A stretch of DNA of 51,606 nt from Anaerolineae bacterium (GCA_026645945.1 JAPKMO010000016.1:1-51606), one strand, 5' to 3'. Shown: positions 16,843-25,069, numbered from the stretch's first letter. The notes: generated by a model from the letters alone, not told the origin. Program-made: numbers and translations.

Positions 16843-18258
16843 CTATCTGACATTCCTGGCTTTCTTGGCGTTCTGGCGGTTCAATATCCATCCCGTAAGG
16901 TTATCCACCCCCAGCGCCGTCAGCAGGCCGACCGCCGGATAAACCGGCAGATAGTATCGCTGCCATTCCAACGGCGTCAAGAGCAGAGTCGCCGCCACCA
17001 CACTCACTGTCCACGCGCCCACAACCAGACGAACCGCCCCGGCCTTCCGCCGCCCCCGCCACAGCGCCCACGCGCCAAACACCATCATAACCACCAGCGC
17101 GCAACCGCCAACCGCCGACCCACCCACGCTCACCCCACGCCAGGGGGACGTTTCGTAGCGGGCGATTTGATCGCCGATGAAGTTTTCCCAACCGGCCACT
17201 TCGTAATACTGCGGCAGCGCGACGAACATCTGCCGGAAAAAACCGCCCAGCATGTCGGAAAGGCCGCCGTAACCGCCAAAAGCATTGACCTGGATATCCA
17301 GCAGTTCCGCGCGCAGATTCAGCACCACACGCGGCATGACCAGTGGGTTGTCCCACCACGCCGGATTGAGCGCCAGGAAAACCAACGCCGCTGTTACCGC
17401 CGCGAAAATTATTTGCGGGAACACGATATTTCGTATCCGTCGCATCTCGCGCGGGTTTTTCACCCATTGATAGACGGCGTACCCCACGCAAGCCGCGAAC
17501 ACCGCCGCCGCTGTGAAGGCCGCCGTGTGTTTACTGGCGAACGCCAGTCCGCTGGCCGCGCCCAATACCAGCGCCGCCGGCCAGCCCCGGCGCTTTTCGC
17601 CAGTATCGGCGGGCGTTAGCGACCGGATGAACCACACCCCGGCCAGCACCGTTAGCAGGCTGAAAAATACCAGCGAGCCTTCCATCATTGCGCGCCGCCC
17701 ATTGAGCAGCAGTGCCGGGTTGAGCGCATAGTACAGACTGGCGAAAACAGCTGTTCGCCGCCCACCCAGCGCCGTTCCGAGCAAAAACACCGGCATGACC
17801 CCGGCGGCCAGCAGTAGCGCCGACGACCAGCGCACCGTTTGCAGCAGTTCCAGCGCGGGCGCGTGGCCGTTGTTCTGGTTATACGTCCAGTCCGCGCCCC
17901 AGTCCCACTGTTCATTGATGTCCGCCGGGCTGAAGCCGCCGATATGCCAGGCCAGCCCAATAAGATATTTGGCTATCGTGCCGTTCAGCAGACGGAGGTG
18001 CTGTTCGGTTGGGCTGGCGGGTGTTTCGCTGTAGCGGATTTTGTCCAGGTCGTGGTCGAAAAACAGGTAAACATAATCGCGGCTCATATAGACCAGGGTG
18101 GATTCGTCGCCATGAAACGGCGCCAGCGGCGTCCCGGCCAGTACATAGGCAGCCAGCAGCGCCAACCAGAGCGCAGGCCAGTGACGATTCCAGAGCGGCG
18201 AGTCGAGTTTCAAACCGGGAACTCTCGTTGTGAGGATGTCCCTGCGGCGTTCAGGCAA
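16843..18258 (-). CDS. GT-C-fold membrane glycosyltransferase (PMT/GT39-like)
   Basis: A protein of 471 residues with about ten hydrophobic helices. After helix 1 the loop reads PLAPFHGDESTLVYMSRDY, an acidic HxDE motif like that of protein-O-mannosyltransferase and ArnT relatives, where it contacts the lipid-linked sugar. The loop LLNGRRAMMEGSLVFF and the ASKHTAAF segment are also typical. The TTG start at 18258 overlaps the biotin-carrier stop by eight bases; no later ATG, GTG or TTG precedes helix 1 with a good ribosome site. It is followed by the second GT-C gene 47 bases on. The last dozen residues (NRQNAKKARNVR) come from a CGCCAGAACGCCAAGAAAGC stretch that looks like a short tandem repeat added at the 3' end. 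Confidence 0.78.
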   Translation of the reverse strand: MPERRRDILTTRVPGLKLDSPLWNRHWPALWLALLAAYVLAGTPLAPFHGDESTLVYMSRDYVYLFFDHDLDKIRYSETPASPTEQHLRLLNGTIAKYLIGLAWHIGGFSPADINEQWDWGADWTYNQNNGHAPALELLQTVRWSSALLLAAGVMPVFLLGTALGGRRTAVFASLYYALNPALLLNGRRAMMEGSLVFFSLLTVLAGVWFIRSLTPADTGEKRRGWPAALVLGAASGLAFASKHTAAFTAAAVFAACVGYAVYQWVKNPREMRRIRNIVFPQIIFAAVTAALVFLALNPAWWDNPLVMPRVVLNLRAELLDIQVNAFGGYGGLSDMLGGFFRQMFVALPQYYEVAGWENFIGDQIARYETSPWRGVSVGGSAVGGCALVVMMVFGAWALWRGRRKAGAVRLVVGAWTVSVVAATLLLTPLEWQRYYLPVYPAVGLLTALGVDNLTGWILNRQNAKKARNVR

Positions 18259-18748
18259 TCGTCACCAGCACTTTATTCTGTTCGACGCTTTGCCCCGCCG
18301 TGACGTGAACCGCCTGCACCGTGCCGTCGCGGGGCGCTTTGAGTTCGTTCTGCATCTTCATGGACTCCAGGATGACGACGGTCTGCCCGGCTTTGACCGC
18401 CTGGCCGGCTTCCACCGGGACGGCCACCACCAGCCCCGGCATGGGTGCTTTGACCGAAACATCGCCGGTATCGGCCATCAGCAGCGCCGCCCGCGCCGCC
18501 ATCAGCTGCGCCCGTTCGTCCATCACCTGGGCGTTGTACATGCGTCCCCGCATAAAAACTTCGACCTCGTTGCCTTCACGCTCTTCGATCACCAGCTCGT
18601 AGGACAGGTTTTGCATGATGATCGAATAAAAGGCCGGGCCGAGGGCGCGGAAGTCTACCTCGCGTTTTTCGCCGTTAACCAGCAGTGTGCCGTCGCCCTG
18701 GATGTCAATCTCGAACGTTTTATCGTTAATGGTGGTCAGGTATTTCAT
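18251..18748 (-). CDS. Biotin carboxyl carrier protein of an acyl-CoA carboxylase
   Basis: A protein of 165 residues carrying biotin between the carboxylase and carboxyltransferase subunits. The C-terminal 70 residues are a biotinyl domain: VKAPMPGLVVAV...GQTVVILESMKMQNEL, with the biotinylated lysine in ESMKM and the returning half ...APRDGTVQAVHVTAGQSVEQNKVLVTI. The N-terminal half is a linker/BT-like region as in propionyl-CoA carboxylase alpha chains. The ATG at 18748 overlaps the biotin-carboxylase stop as ATGA, showing translational coupling; an ATG 30 bases upstream would overlap more. In many bacteria this domain is fused to the carboxylase, while here it is separate. bioY in the same window may supply the biotin. 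Confidence 0.92.
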   Translation of the reverse strand: MKYLTTINDKTFEIDIQGDGTLLVNGEKREVDFRALGPAFYSIIMQNLSYELVIEEREGNEVEVFMRGRMYNAQVMDERAQLMAARAALLMADTGDVSVKAPMPGLVVAVPVEAGQAVKAGQTVVILESMKMQNELKAPRDGTVQAVHVTAGQSVEQNKVLVTIA

Positions 18749-20277
18749 CGGTTCATGCGCTCCCAACGGCCTACCCATTTCCAGTTGCTGGCATCGCGTG
18801 TCCCCCGTGCGACTACCTGGCTGGCGAGCTGCCGCATCCGGTGGGCGAACAGCGTGGCGGCAATGGCGGCAGTCTCCAGGTCGGACTCGTCGGGGGGCGT
18901 TTCGTAAGTCGTCATGCTAAAACGCTCCTCGACGAATTTGGTATCGAACATACCCGCCAGGAAGCTGAAGCTGTTCATCAGATTTTGATGGAAGGGGATG
19001 TTGTGTTTTAAGCCCATGATGGTGAATTCATCCAGGGCGCGCCGCATCCGCAAAATGGCTTCGGCGCGGTCTTCTCCCCAGCAGATCAATTTGGCGATCA
19101 GGCTGTCGTAATAGGGTGTAATCTCGAAGCCGCTGTACATGCCGCTGTCCACCCGTACGCCGGGGCCGGTGGGGATATTCAATGCCGTCACCTTGCCGGT
19201 AGACGGCATGAAGTTGTTGTACGGGTCTTCGGCATTGATGCGGCATTCAATCGCCCAGCCTTTCGGCTCGACAATACTCTGGGTTGGCCCCATACGCCGC
19301 CCGCGCGCGATGCGAATCTGCTCCTTCACGATGTCAATGCCGGTTACCAGTTCGGTGATGGGGTGTTCGACTTGCAGGCGGGTATTCATTTCCAGGAAGT
19401 AAAAATTTTTATCCTTATCTATCAGAAATTCAATGGTGCCGGCATTCACAAAATGCACGGCCTGGGCGGCCCGCACAGCCATTGAACCCATCAGGCGGCG
19501 CAGTTCCGGGTCTAAAAACGAACTGGGCGCTTCTTCCACCAGTTTTTGATGGCGGCGCTGGATGGAACATTCGCGTTCGCCCAGGTGAATGGTGTTGCCA
19601 TGCAGGTCGGCCAGGATTTGAAATTCGATGTGCCGCGCCCCCTCGATCAGTTTTTCCAGGTACACCCGCCCGTCGCCAAAAGCGTTTTCGGCTTCCTGCC
19701 GGGCGATTTTGAGCGCGCCCGGCAGATCGTCGAGGTTTCGCACCTCGCGGATGCCTTTGCCGCCCCCGCCGCCGGCGGCTTTAACCAGCAGCGGCACGCC
19801 GATATGCCGGGCTGCTGCCAGGATTTCATCGTCCGACATGCCGGGTTCGGTGCCGGGGATGACCGGCACGCCGGCTTTTTTGACCGTTTCGCGGGCCGCC
19901 AGTTTATCGCCCATCACCGCGATGGAGTGCGGCGGCGGGCCGATAAAAATCAGCCCGGCATCCGTTACGGCCTCGGAAAAATCTTCGCGTTCGGCCAGAA
20001 AACCGTAACCGGGATGAATCGCGTCCGCCCCAGATTTGCGGGCGACTTCGATCAGCCGATCCATACGCAGGTAACTTTCGCGCGGCAGCGGCCCGCCGAT
20101 GGGATAGGCTTCGTCGGCGTAACGGACGTGCAGGCTGGCGCGGTCGGCTTCTGAATAGACGGCCACCGTCTGGATGCCCAAGTCGCGGCAGGCGCGAATA
20201 ATCCGCACGGCGATTTCGCCTCGGTTGGCGATCAGCACTTTTTTGATTTTGGTCTGCTCGGTTTGTTTGCTCACCAT
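18745..20277 (-). CDS. accC: Biotin carboxylase subunit of acetyl/propionyl-CoA carboxylase
   Basis: ATP-grasp enzyme of 510 residues that carboxylates biotin with bicarbonate and ATP. Present are KVLIANRGEIAVRIIRACRDLG at the N-terminus, HPGYGFLAE, the ATP-binding glycine-rich loop KAAGGGGGKGIR (about residues 165-176), HIEFQILAD, ERECSIQRRHQKLVEE, and EMNTRLQVEHPITE with the catalytic residues. The extra C-terminal 60 residues beyond the carboxylase core resemble the propionyl-CoA-type alpha chain more than the roughly 450-residue fatty-acid AccC. It is the middle gene of a three-gene unit (carboxyltransferase, carboxylase, carrier), 38 bases after the first and overlapping the last. ATG at 20277. 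Confidence 0.93.
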   Translation of the reverse strand: MVSKQTEQTKIKKVLIANRGEIAVRIIRACRDLGIQTVAVYSEADRASLHVRYADEAYPIGGPLPRESYLRMDRLIEVARKSGADAIHPGYGFLAEREDFSEAVTDAGLIFIGPPPHSIAVMGDKLAARETVKKAGVPVIPGTEPGMSDDEILAAARHIGVPLLVKAAGGGGGKGIREVRNLDDLPGALKIARQEAENAFGDGRVYLEKLIEGARHIEFQILADLHGNTIHLGERECSIQRRHQKLVEEAPSSFLDPELRRLMGSMAVRAAQAVHFVNAGTIEFLIDKDKNFYFLEMNTRLQVEHPITELVTGIDIVKEQIRIARGRRMGPTQSIVEPKGWAIECRINAEDPYNNFMPSTGKVTALNIPTGPGVRVDSGMYSGFEITPYYDSLIAKLICWGEDRAEAILRMRRALDEFTIMGLKHNIPFHQNLMNSFSFLAGMFDTKFVEERFSMTTYETPPDESDLETAAIAATLFAHRMRQLASQVVARGTRDASNWKWVGRWERMNR

Positions 20278-20315
20278 GTTGTCGTTTCCTTCTGCGGCTG
20301 TAGGGATATGCAGCC

Positions 20316-21866
20316 TTACAGCGGGATATTGCCGTGCTTGCGTGCCGGGTTGCTGTCGCGTTTGTTCTGGAATACCTCCAGACCGTTAATCAGCCGGGCG
20401 CGCGTATCGCGCGGCTCGATCACGTCGTCAATAAAACCACGCTCGGCGGCCACATAAGGACTGGCGAACTTATCCCGGTATTCCTGCACCAGCTCGGCCT
20501 TGTGTAAAACCGGGTCTTCGGCTTCGTCAATCTCGCGCCGAAAGACGATGCTTACCGCGCCATCCGGCCCCATCACGGCGATTTCCGCCGTCGGCCAGGC
20601 CAGGTTCAGGTCGCCGCGCAGGTGTTTGCTGCTCATCACGCAGTAGGCGCCGCCGTAGGATTTGCGCGTCGTCACCGTCAGTTTTGGCACGGTGGCCTCG
20701 CTGTAGGCATAGACGATTTTTGCCCCGGCGCGGATGATGCCGCCGTATTCCTGAATTGTGCCGGGCATGTAACCGGGTACGTCCACGAAGGTGATGAGCG
20801 GGATATTAAAGGCATCGCAAAAACGAATAAAACGCGCCGCCTTGTCGCTGGCATCAATGTCCAGCACGCCGGCCAGCACCATTGGCTGGTTGGCGACGAT
20901 GCCCACACTATGGCCGCCCAGCCGCGCAAACCCGACGACGATATTGGCCGCGAAATACGGGTGAATCTCAAAAAATACCCCGTCGTCCATCACGCGGGTG
21001 ATGACTTCTTTGATGTCATAGGGTTTGTTGGGGTTATCCGGCACAATCGTATCCAGTTCCGCGTCGGCACGCAGGGGGTCGTCGTTGGTCGGCACGAAAG
21101 GGGGGTCTTCCATGTTGTTCTGCGGCAGGTAGGTCATCAGCTCGCGCACCATCATGAGCGCCTGCATTTCGTTTTCGGCCACCAGATGGCAGACGCCGCT
21201 TTTGGTAGCATGGATCATCGCGCCGCCCAGTTCTTCATGCGTGACTTCTTCGTGGGTTACGCTTTTGACCACATCCGGCCCGGTGATATACATATAGCTG
21301 GTGTCTTTGACCATGATGATAAAATCGGTCAGTGCCGGGCTGTAGACCGCGCCGCCCGCGCACGGCCCCATAATCAGGCTGATCTGCGGCACGACCCCGC
21401 TGGCGAGCGTATTCCGCAGGAAGATGTCCGCATATCCGCCCAGGCTGACAACGCCTTCCTGAATGCGCGCCCCACCGCTGTCGTTAAGGCCGATGACCGG
21501 TGCGCCGGTTTTGAGCGCCATCTCCATCACTTTGCAGATTTTTTGGGCATGGACTTCGCTCAGACTGCCGCCGATGACGGTGAAATCCTGCGAATAAACG
21601 TACACCAGCCGCCCATTAATCGTTCCCCATCCCGTAATTACACTGTCGCCCAGGTATTTTTTTTTGTCCAGCCCAAAATCGTGCGAACGGTGAGTGACGA
21701 AGGCATCCAGTTCACGAAAGCTGCCAGGGTCAAGCAGGATGTCCAGACGTTCCTGGGCGGTATTGCGCCCGGCCTCGTGCTGCTTTTTGATGCGCTCCGG
21801 CCCGCCTTTGGCGCGGCTGAGGGCGCGTTTGTTTCGCAACTCTTCAATTTTTGGATTTACGGCCAT
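20316..21866 (-). CDS. pccB: Acyl-CoA carboxylase carboxyltransferase subunit (PccB-like)
   Basis: A protein of 516 residues that moves the carboxyl group from biotin to an acyl-CoA, probably propionyl- or acetyl-CoA. Crotonase-fold N- and C-terminal halves are present: [71 protein letters not shown], and [15 protein letters not shown]...[16 protein letters not shown]. The position reported to set propionyl versus acetyl preference in actinobacterial enzymes (Asp in AYDVM) is Cys409 here, so the substrate is uncertain. ATG at 21866 has GGAGAG upstream and lies inside the 3' end of the preceding membrane-protein gene (23-base overlap), suggesting coupling. Confidence 0.92.
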   Translation of the reverse strand: MAVNPKIEELRNKRALSRAKGGPERIKKQHEAGRNTAQERLDILLDPGSFRELDAFVTHRSHDFGLDKKKYLGDSVITGWGTINGRLVYVYSQDFTVIGGSLSEVHAQKICKVMEMALKTGAPVIGLNDSGGARIQEGVVSLGGYADIFLRNTLASGVVPQISLIMGPCAGGAVYSPALTDFIIMVKDTSYMYITGPDVVKSVTHEEVTHEELGGAMIHATKSGVCHLVAENEMQALMMVRELMTYLPQNNMEDPPFVPTNDDPLRADAELDTIVPDNPNKPYDIKEVITRVMDDGVFFEIHPYFAANIVVGFARLGGHSVGIVANQPMVLAGVLDIDASDKAARFIRFCDAFNIPLITFVDVPGYMPGTIQEYGGIIRAGAKIVYAYSEATVPKLTVTTRKSYGGAYCVMSSKHLRGDLNLAWPTAEIAVMGPDGAVSIVFRREIDEAEDPVLHKAELVQEYRDKFASPYVAAERGFIDDVIEPRDTRARLINGLEVFQNKRDSNPARKHGNIPL

Positions 21867-22293
21867 GCTCCATGCTCTCCGTTGCGTGTACTTTTGAAGA
21901 ACGGTTGATATATATCATCAGGATGATCGAAAGGGCAAAGATGATAATGGCTAAAAAGGGAAGGCGCTGACGATCATAGTCGGCCTGCGCGAAAATCGCC
22001 AGCCTGCCCAGGCTGTAAAACGCGAAACCAACCCCGGCATAGGCGGCATAAAACCGGGCGCGCGCCCGCCCTTGCCACAGGCCCAGCGCCGCCAGCGTCC
22101 ACAGCAGCGCCCAGGCAGCCCCGGCGGCGAACTCCAGCGCGACGGGCAGGCTGACCAGGGCGCGCATCTCGTCGGTGACGCTCAGCGCGCGCCATGCCGC
22201 GCTGGCCTGGAAGATCGCCAGCAGGGCGGCCAGCCCGGTCAACCAGCGCGAACGGCGGGATTTTGCAGCATTTAAACGAGGATAATCCGGCAT
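21844..22293 (-). CDS. Small four-helix membrane protein, first gene of the carboxylase unit
   Basis: A protein of 149 residues with four hydrophobic helices (about 17-37, 52-74, 80-100 and 110-127) and a short polar C-terminus. I recognise no motif or family. Its stop lies 23 bases inside the carboxyltransferase gene, so it heads that operon. The ATG at 22293 sits only nine bases after a TATAAT hexamer, so its mRNA may be leaderless. Whether it has any role in acyl-CoA carboxylation is unknown. Confidence 0.65.
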   Translation of the reverse strand: MPDYPRLNAAKSRRSRWLTGLAALLAIFQASAAWRALSVTDEMRALVSLPVALEFAAGAAWALLWTLAALGLWQGRARARFYAAYAGVGFAFYSLGRLAIFAQADYDRQRLPFLAIIIFALSIILMIYINRSSKVHATESMEHGRKSKN

Positions 22294-22302
22294 AGTTTGC
22301 TG

Positions 22303-22308
22303 ATTATA
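22303..22308 (-). promoter_or_regulatory. -10 element very close to a start codon (possible leaderless transcript)
   Basis: The minus strand reads TATAAT followed by nine bases and then ATG (22293). A start site at the usual 6-7 bases beyond the hexamer would leave only two or three untranslated bases. No convincing -35 hexamer was found. Confidence 0.4.
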
Positions 22309-22477
22309 CTATATCTGGGTACACGCAAACGACCCTCTCAACCGACTGGTTTCAGATGATGCGAATAAACTGCCGCAAAAGGGGGATGGGTATGTGTGGA
22401 AACGGAAACAAACCGCAAAACAACACGCCGCAGGCAGAGGGCCGGACGCGGAACTCAAAACACGACAGCAGCAAACT

Positions 22478-22595
22478 ATATGGATAAACGGAAAAGAATG
22501 AGGCTGGTAGACAGTGTGGCTTTAGCCCACTGGCAACGGGCTGAAGCCCGCTGTCCACTCAGGATCAGCCACAGTCTAATTGGTTTATCCATTAA
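22478..22595. repeat. MITE-like element: outer inverted ATGGATAAAC arms around two hairpins
   Basis: ATGGATAAAC (22479-22488) and its reverse complement GTTTATCCAT (22583-22592) bracket about 95 bases. Between them lie two hairpins, a diverged CAGTGTGGCTTTAGCCCACTG (22512-22532) and one with arms CGGGCT/AGCCCG just after. The hairpin and the TGGATAAAC motif recur together near 2365-2410. The rest of the 22294-22679 gap, between the carboxylase promoter and the nusG stop, holds nothing I can identify; plus-strand open frames there lack support. Confidence 0.6.
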
Positions 22596-22679
22596 CCGGC
22601 CACGTCCAGTTTGCGGCGGCAGCATCCAGGCGGGCAGCCTGAAGAAACGCCGGCTCGATTTTCGGCGCGTCTGGCGGCG

Positions 22680-23342
22680 TTATACCTTCTCGACTTCCAG
22701 GAAGTCCAGTTCAACCGGCGTATCGCGCCCGAAAAAGTTGACCATGACGCGCACTTTGGATTTGTCGGGATCAAGCGCCGCTACTGTGCCGATAAAATCG
22801 TTGAACGGCCCGTCAATAATCCGCACCTTCTGGCCGACTTTAAACGTGACTTTGATTTTCGGCGCTTCGTCGGACATACGATCCATGATTTGTTTGACTT
22901 CTTCCGCCCGCAGGGGGGTTGGCTCGTTGCCCATGCCGACGAAGCCGGTCACGCCGGGTGTATTCCGTACCACGTACCAGGAATCTTCGTCCATCTTCAT
23001 TTCGACCAGAATGTAGCCCGGAAACACGCGGCGCTCGACGGTGCGCCGCTTGCCATCCTTAACCTCGATTTCTTCTTCCGTCGGGACGATGACGTCGAAG
23101 ATTTTGTCGCGCATACCCATTGTCTCGATGCGCTGTTCGATGGAGTGGCGCACTTTGTTCTCCTGGCCGGAGTAACAATGCACCACGTACCACAGCTTCT
23201 CGACTTCGCCCTTTTTAGGGGTAAGATCGTCTAAAAGCGGGCCAATATCGTCATCTTCCGACACCGTTTCATCACTGTCCAGATAAACGGGTTCGGGATC
23301 GTAATCGGTATCATCTTCACGCGGGTCGAAATCGTCAAACAT
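22680..23342 (-). CDS. nusG: Transcription termination/antitermination protein NusG
   Basis: RNA polymerase-binding elongation factor of 220 residues. The NGN domain starts at about residue 48 (LWYVVHCYSGQENKV, then FPGYILVEM and the VRNTPGVTGFVG segment). The C-terminal KOW domain is FKVGQKVRIIDGPFNDFIGTVAALD (about 168-192). The first 45 residues form a strongly acidic extension (DDFDPREDDTDYDPE...) not present in E. coli NusG; acidic or variable N-terminal extensions are known in other phyla. ATG at 23342. It lies 57 bases after secE, the usual order. The ribosomal genes rplK/rplA that normally follow nusG are absent; the next gene is 386 bases away and unrelated. Confidence 0.95.
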   Translation of the reverse strand: MFDDFDPREDDTDYDPEPVYLDSDETVSEDDDIGPLLDDLTPKKGEVEKLWYVVHCYSGQENKVRHSIEQRIETMGMRDKIFDVIVPTEEEIEVKDGKRRTVERRVFPGYILVEMKMDEDSWYVVRNTPGVTGFVGMGNEPTPLRAEEVKQIMDRMSDEAPKIKVTFKVGQKVRIIDGPFNDFIGTVAALDPDKSKVRVMVNFFGRDTPVELDFLEVEKV

Positions 23343-23399
23343 ACTATCTCTCTGCCCCTGACAGCGGCGTATAGGCCTGCCGCCAGCTTACAATACTCG

Positions 23400-23915
23400 T
23401 CAGAACGAGGAAGTCTGCCGGCTGTTCCGGCGCAAATAATACAGGAATGCGCCCAGAATCAGCACAAAAACGATGCCAAAAACCAGCGGACTCCGCAGCC
23501 CAAGCGCGAATAACTCATTAAACGACAGGCTGATGATGCCGAGTACCAGCGCGGAAACGATGGTCACGCTCAGGACAATGCTGGTTAAGCGCCGGGTTTC
23601 TTCGCGGCTGGGCCAGACGACTTTCTGGATTTCCGAACGCACGCCTTCCAGGTATTCTCGAAGGCCGCGTATGGGGCGGGTGATGAAATTGCCCTCGCTT
23701 TTAGAGACCTCAACTTCCTGGGTGCGGCGTCCTGGCGTTGCCCGTCCCTTGCGTTCGGTAACACCGCGCGTCAGGCCCTCTTCAACGGTGTCGTCATCAT
23801 CTTCCAGATCGTCTGTCACCTCGATGTTCTGCACCGGGGTTTTGGGCGCTTCGCGGCGGAGTTTTCCCCGGCGGCGCTTGGAGTTATCATCGAGCGTCTT
23901 ATGCTCAGCAGACAT
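23400..23915 (-). CDS. secE: Preprotein translocase subunit SecE, extended N-terminus
   Basis: A protein of 171 residues. The conserved SecE core is REYLEGVRSEIQKVVWPSREETRRLT (about residues 87-112), followed by a transmembrane helix (SIVLSVTIVSALVLGIISLSF). Unusually, a second hydrophobic helix (LVFGIVFVLILGAFLYYL) follows near the C-terminus. The first 85 residues are a charged, low-complexity extension with basic and acidic blocks. Most one-helix SecE proteins are about 60 residues. The order tRNA-Trp, secE, nusG is the standard arrangement and supports the call. Confidence 0.93.
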   Translation of the reverse strand: MSAEHKTLDDNSKRRRGKLRREAPKTPVQNIEVTDDLEDDDDTVEEGLTRGVTERKGRATPGRRTQEVEVSKSEGNFITRPIRGLREYLEGVRSEIQKVVWPSREETRRLTSIVLSVTIVSALVLGIISLSFNELFALGLRSPLVFGIVFVLILGAFLYYLRRNSRQTSSF

Positions 23916-23996
23916 GCGCTGGTTCTCCCTGATACAAACGAACTCGGCCTAGTATGCAAGACACCGCCAGGAACGACGGTGTCTCGCCAGAATGAG

Positions 23997-24069
23997 CAGG
24001 GGAGCCAGGAATCGAACCCGGAACCTACGGATTTGGAGGCCGTTGCTCTGCCAATTGAGCTACTCCCCT
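23997..24069 (-). tRNA. tRNA-Trp (anticodon CCA)
   Basis: A complete cloverleaf on the minus strand. Acceptor AGGGGAG/CTCCCCT with G discriminator, D-stem GCTC/GAGC, anticodon loop CTCCAAA, and T-loop TTCGATT closed by CCGGG/CCTGG. No CCA is encoded. It sits between rpmG and secE, the usual place for tRNA-Trp. Confidence 0.95.
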
Positions 24070-24081
24070 AAAAGCCGCGAC

Positions 24082-24243
24082 CTACTTGGTTTCGCGGTAA
24101 ATCACATGACGCCGGACGAACGGGTCGTATTTTTTCAGTTCCAGGCGGCCCGTGTCATTGCGGCGATTTTTCTCAGTATAGTAGATGTGGCCGCTTTCGG
24201 TGCTGCGCATTTTGACCAGCACCCGGTTGCCTTTTTTCGCCAT
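24082..24243 (-). CDS. rpmG: 50S ribosomal protein L33
   Basis: A basic ribosomal protein of 53 residues: it starts [19 protein letters not shown] and ends [13 protein letters not shown], with [10 protein letters not shown] in the middle, matching L33. The central region ([18 protein letters not shown]) has no CxxC pairs, so this is the zinc-independent C-minus form. ATG at 24243 has AAGGGCG eight bases upstream. It is encoded between tRNA-Thr(GGT) and tRNA-Trp and ends 12 bases before the Trp tRNA, as in many bacteria. Confidence 0.93.
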   Translation of the reverse strand: MAKKGNRVLVKMRSTESGHIYYTEKNRRNDTGRLELKKYDPFVRRHVIYRETK

Positions 24244-24286
24244 GTCTTACGCCCTTACCTGTTAACACTTACCTGACGAATAATCA

Positions 24287-24359
24287 AGCCATTGACGGGA
24301 TTCGAACCCGTGACCTCACCCTTACCAAGGGTGTGCTCTGCCGACTGAGCTACAATGGC
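24287..24359 (-). tRNA. tRNA-Thr (anticodon GGT)
   Basis: Cloverleaf on the minus strand. Acceptor GCCATTG/CAATGGC, D-stem GCTC/GAGC, anticodon stem CACCC/GGGTG with loop TTGGTAA, and T-stem ACGGG/CCCGT with TTCGAAT. U discriminator, no encoded CCA. Confidence 0.95.
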
Positions 24360-24381
24360 ATTTCAGACGGCTGATCTGAAG

Positions 24382-24464
24382 TGGGCCCGGGAGGACTCGA
24401 ACCTCCGAAGGCTTCCGCCAGTGGATTTACAGTCCACCCCCTTTGCCGCTCGGGACACGGACCC
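24382..24464 (-). tRNA. tRNA-Tyr (anticodon GTA)
   Basis: A long-variable-arm tRNA. Acceptor GGGTCCG/CGGGCCC with A discriminator, D region TCCCGAGCGGC, anticodon stem GTGGA/TCCAC with loop CTGTAAA, an extra arm, and T-stem GGAGG/CCTCC with TTCGAGT. No encoded CCA. It begins 10 bases after the stop of the endonuclease-like gene. Confidence 0.95.
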
Positions 24465-24474
24465 ATAGTTATAA

Positions 24475-24876
24475 CTATGTTAACTGATAGTGCGCGTACT
24501 TTTCGATACCCAAAGTGATATAACTTCGGCATTCTATTTCTGCGCTTGGTATCAAATATTTTTCGCCGTTCTCGGTCACTACGAATAAAAAATCTACTTT
24601 AGATGGATCAAAGTGGGTCGTCTTTCCTGAACCTGAGCGGTTGCCCCCTAAGACCCGCAAATTGACTTTGTAGTGACCTCTCACATCTTTATGATAAGTC
24701 GTGCGAACCTGAACCCGGTACAGCTTACCTTCTATATCCACTGCGAGATCGTATGGCAGGCTTTCAGTTAAAGGCATGAGAGTGGGGTATCCGTTCTGCA
24801 TAAACCACGCAATCGCTACACCAACCCCTACATCACCTTGTTTGATGCTGTTTTTTTGATTCCGCAGCTCTAGCAT
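24475..24876 (-). CDS. PD-(D/E)XK homing-endonuclease-like protein (I-Ssp6803I family) between tRNA genes
   Basis: A protein of 133 residues. The layout GDVGVGVAIAWFMQNGYPTL...LPYDLAVDIEGKLYRVQVRTT matches the PD-(D/E)XK group-I-intron endonuclease type (PDDEXK_5), of which I-Ssp6803I from a cyanobacterial tRNA intron is known. Asp43 (PYD) and Gln56 fit the D...QxK active site, but the lysine is Arg58, so activity is uncertain. The coding sequence is visibly AT-richer than its neighbours, which suggests transfer. It lies between tRNA-Thr(TGT) and tRNA-Tyr in the same direction, and none of the flanking tRNAs contains an intron. The start at 24876 has no clear ribosome site, so the exact N-terminus is unsure. 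Confidence 0.7.
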   Translation of the reverse strand: MLELRNQKNSIKQGDVGVGVAIAWFMQNGYPTLMPLTESLPYDLAVDIEGKLYRVQVRTTYHKDVRGHYKVNLRVLGGNRSGSGKTTHFDPSKVDFLFVVTENGEKYLIPSAEIECRSYITLGIEKYAHYQLT

Positions 24877-24925
24877 ACATTCAGACCCGCGTATTTAAAT
24901 GTTAAATAACACATTACAACCCGCA

Positions 24926-24998
24926 AGCCACCACTGGGACTCGAACCCAGGACCGACCGCTTACAAGGCGGTTGCTCTGCCAACTGAGCTATGGTGGC
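24926..24998 (-). tRNA. tRNA-Thr (anticodon TGT)
   Basis: Cloverleaf on the minus strand. Acceptor GCCACCA/TGGTGGC, D-stem GCTC/GAGC, anticodon stem ACCGC/GCGGT with loop CTTGTAA, and T-stem CTGGG/CCCAG with TTCGAGT. U discriminator like the other Thr tRNA. It is the first gene of the tRNA-rpmG-secE-nusG transcript, six bases after the predicted start site. Confidence 0.95.
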
Positions 24999-25010
24999 GA
25001 ATGTGTAGGC

Positions 25011-25040
25011 ATTATACCATGCTCAGAAGGCGCGCTTCAA
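25011..25040 (-). promoter_or_regulatory. Promoter P2 of the tRNA/secE/nusG region
   Basis: On the minus strand: TTGAAG (25035-25040), an 18-base spacer ending in TGG, and TATAAT (25011-25016), giving an extended -10. The start site would be about 25004, a few bases before tRNA-Thr. Confidence 0.75.
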
Positions 25041-25069
25041 GGCGTTAATGCGCGTTTGAAGGCAGGTAG

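Noticed and set aside
20622-21908. A 428-codon plus-strand frame opposite the carboxyltransferase gene
   Set aside because: Antisense shadow rich in histidine and arginine; the carboxyltransferase matches its family along its full length.
22396-23016. A 206-codon plus-strand frame entering from the MITE-like region into nusG antisense
   Set aside because: Low-complexity basic translation, half lies antisense to nusG, and no ribosome site or motif is present.
24350-24532. A 60-codon minus-strand frame over tRNA-Tyr
   Set aside because: It is the translation of the tRNA gene itself.
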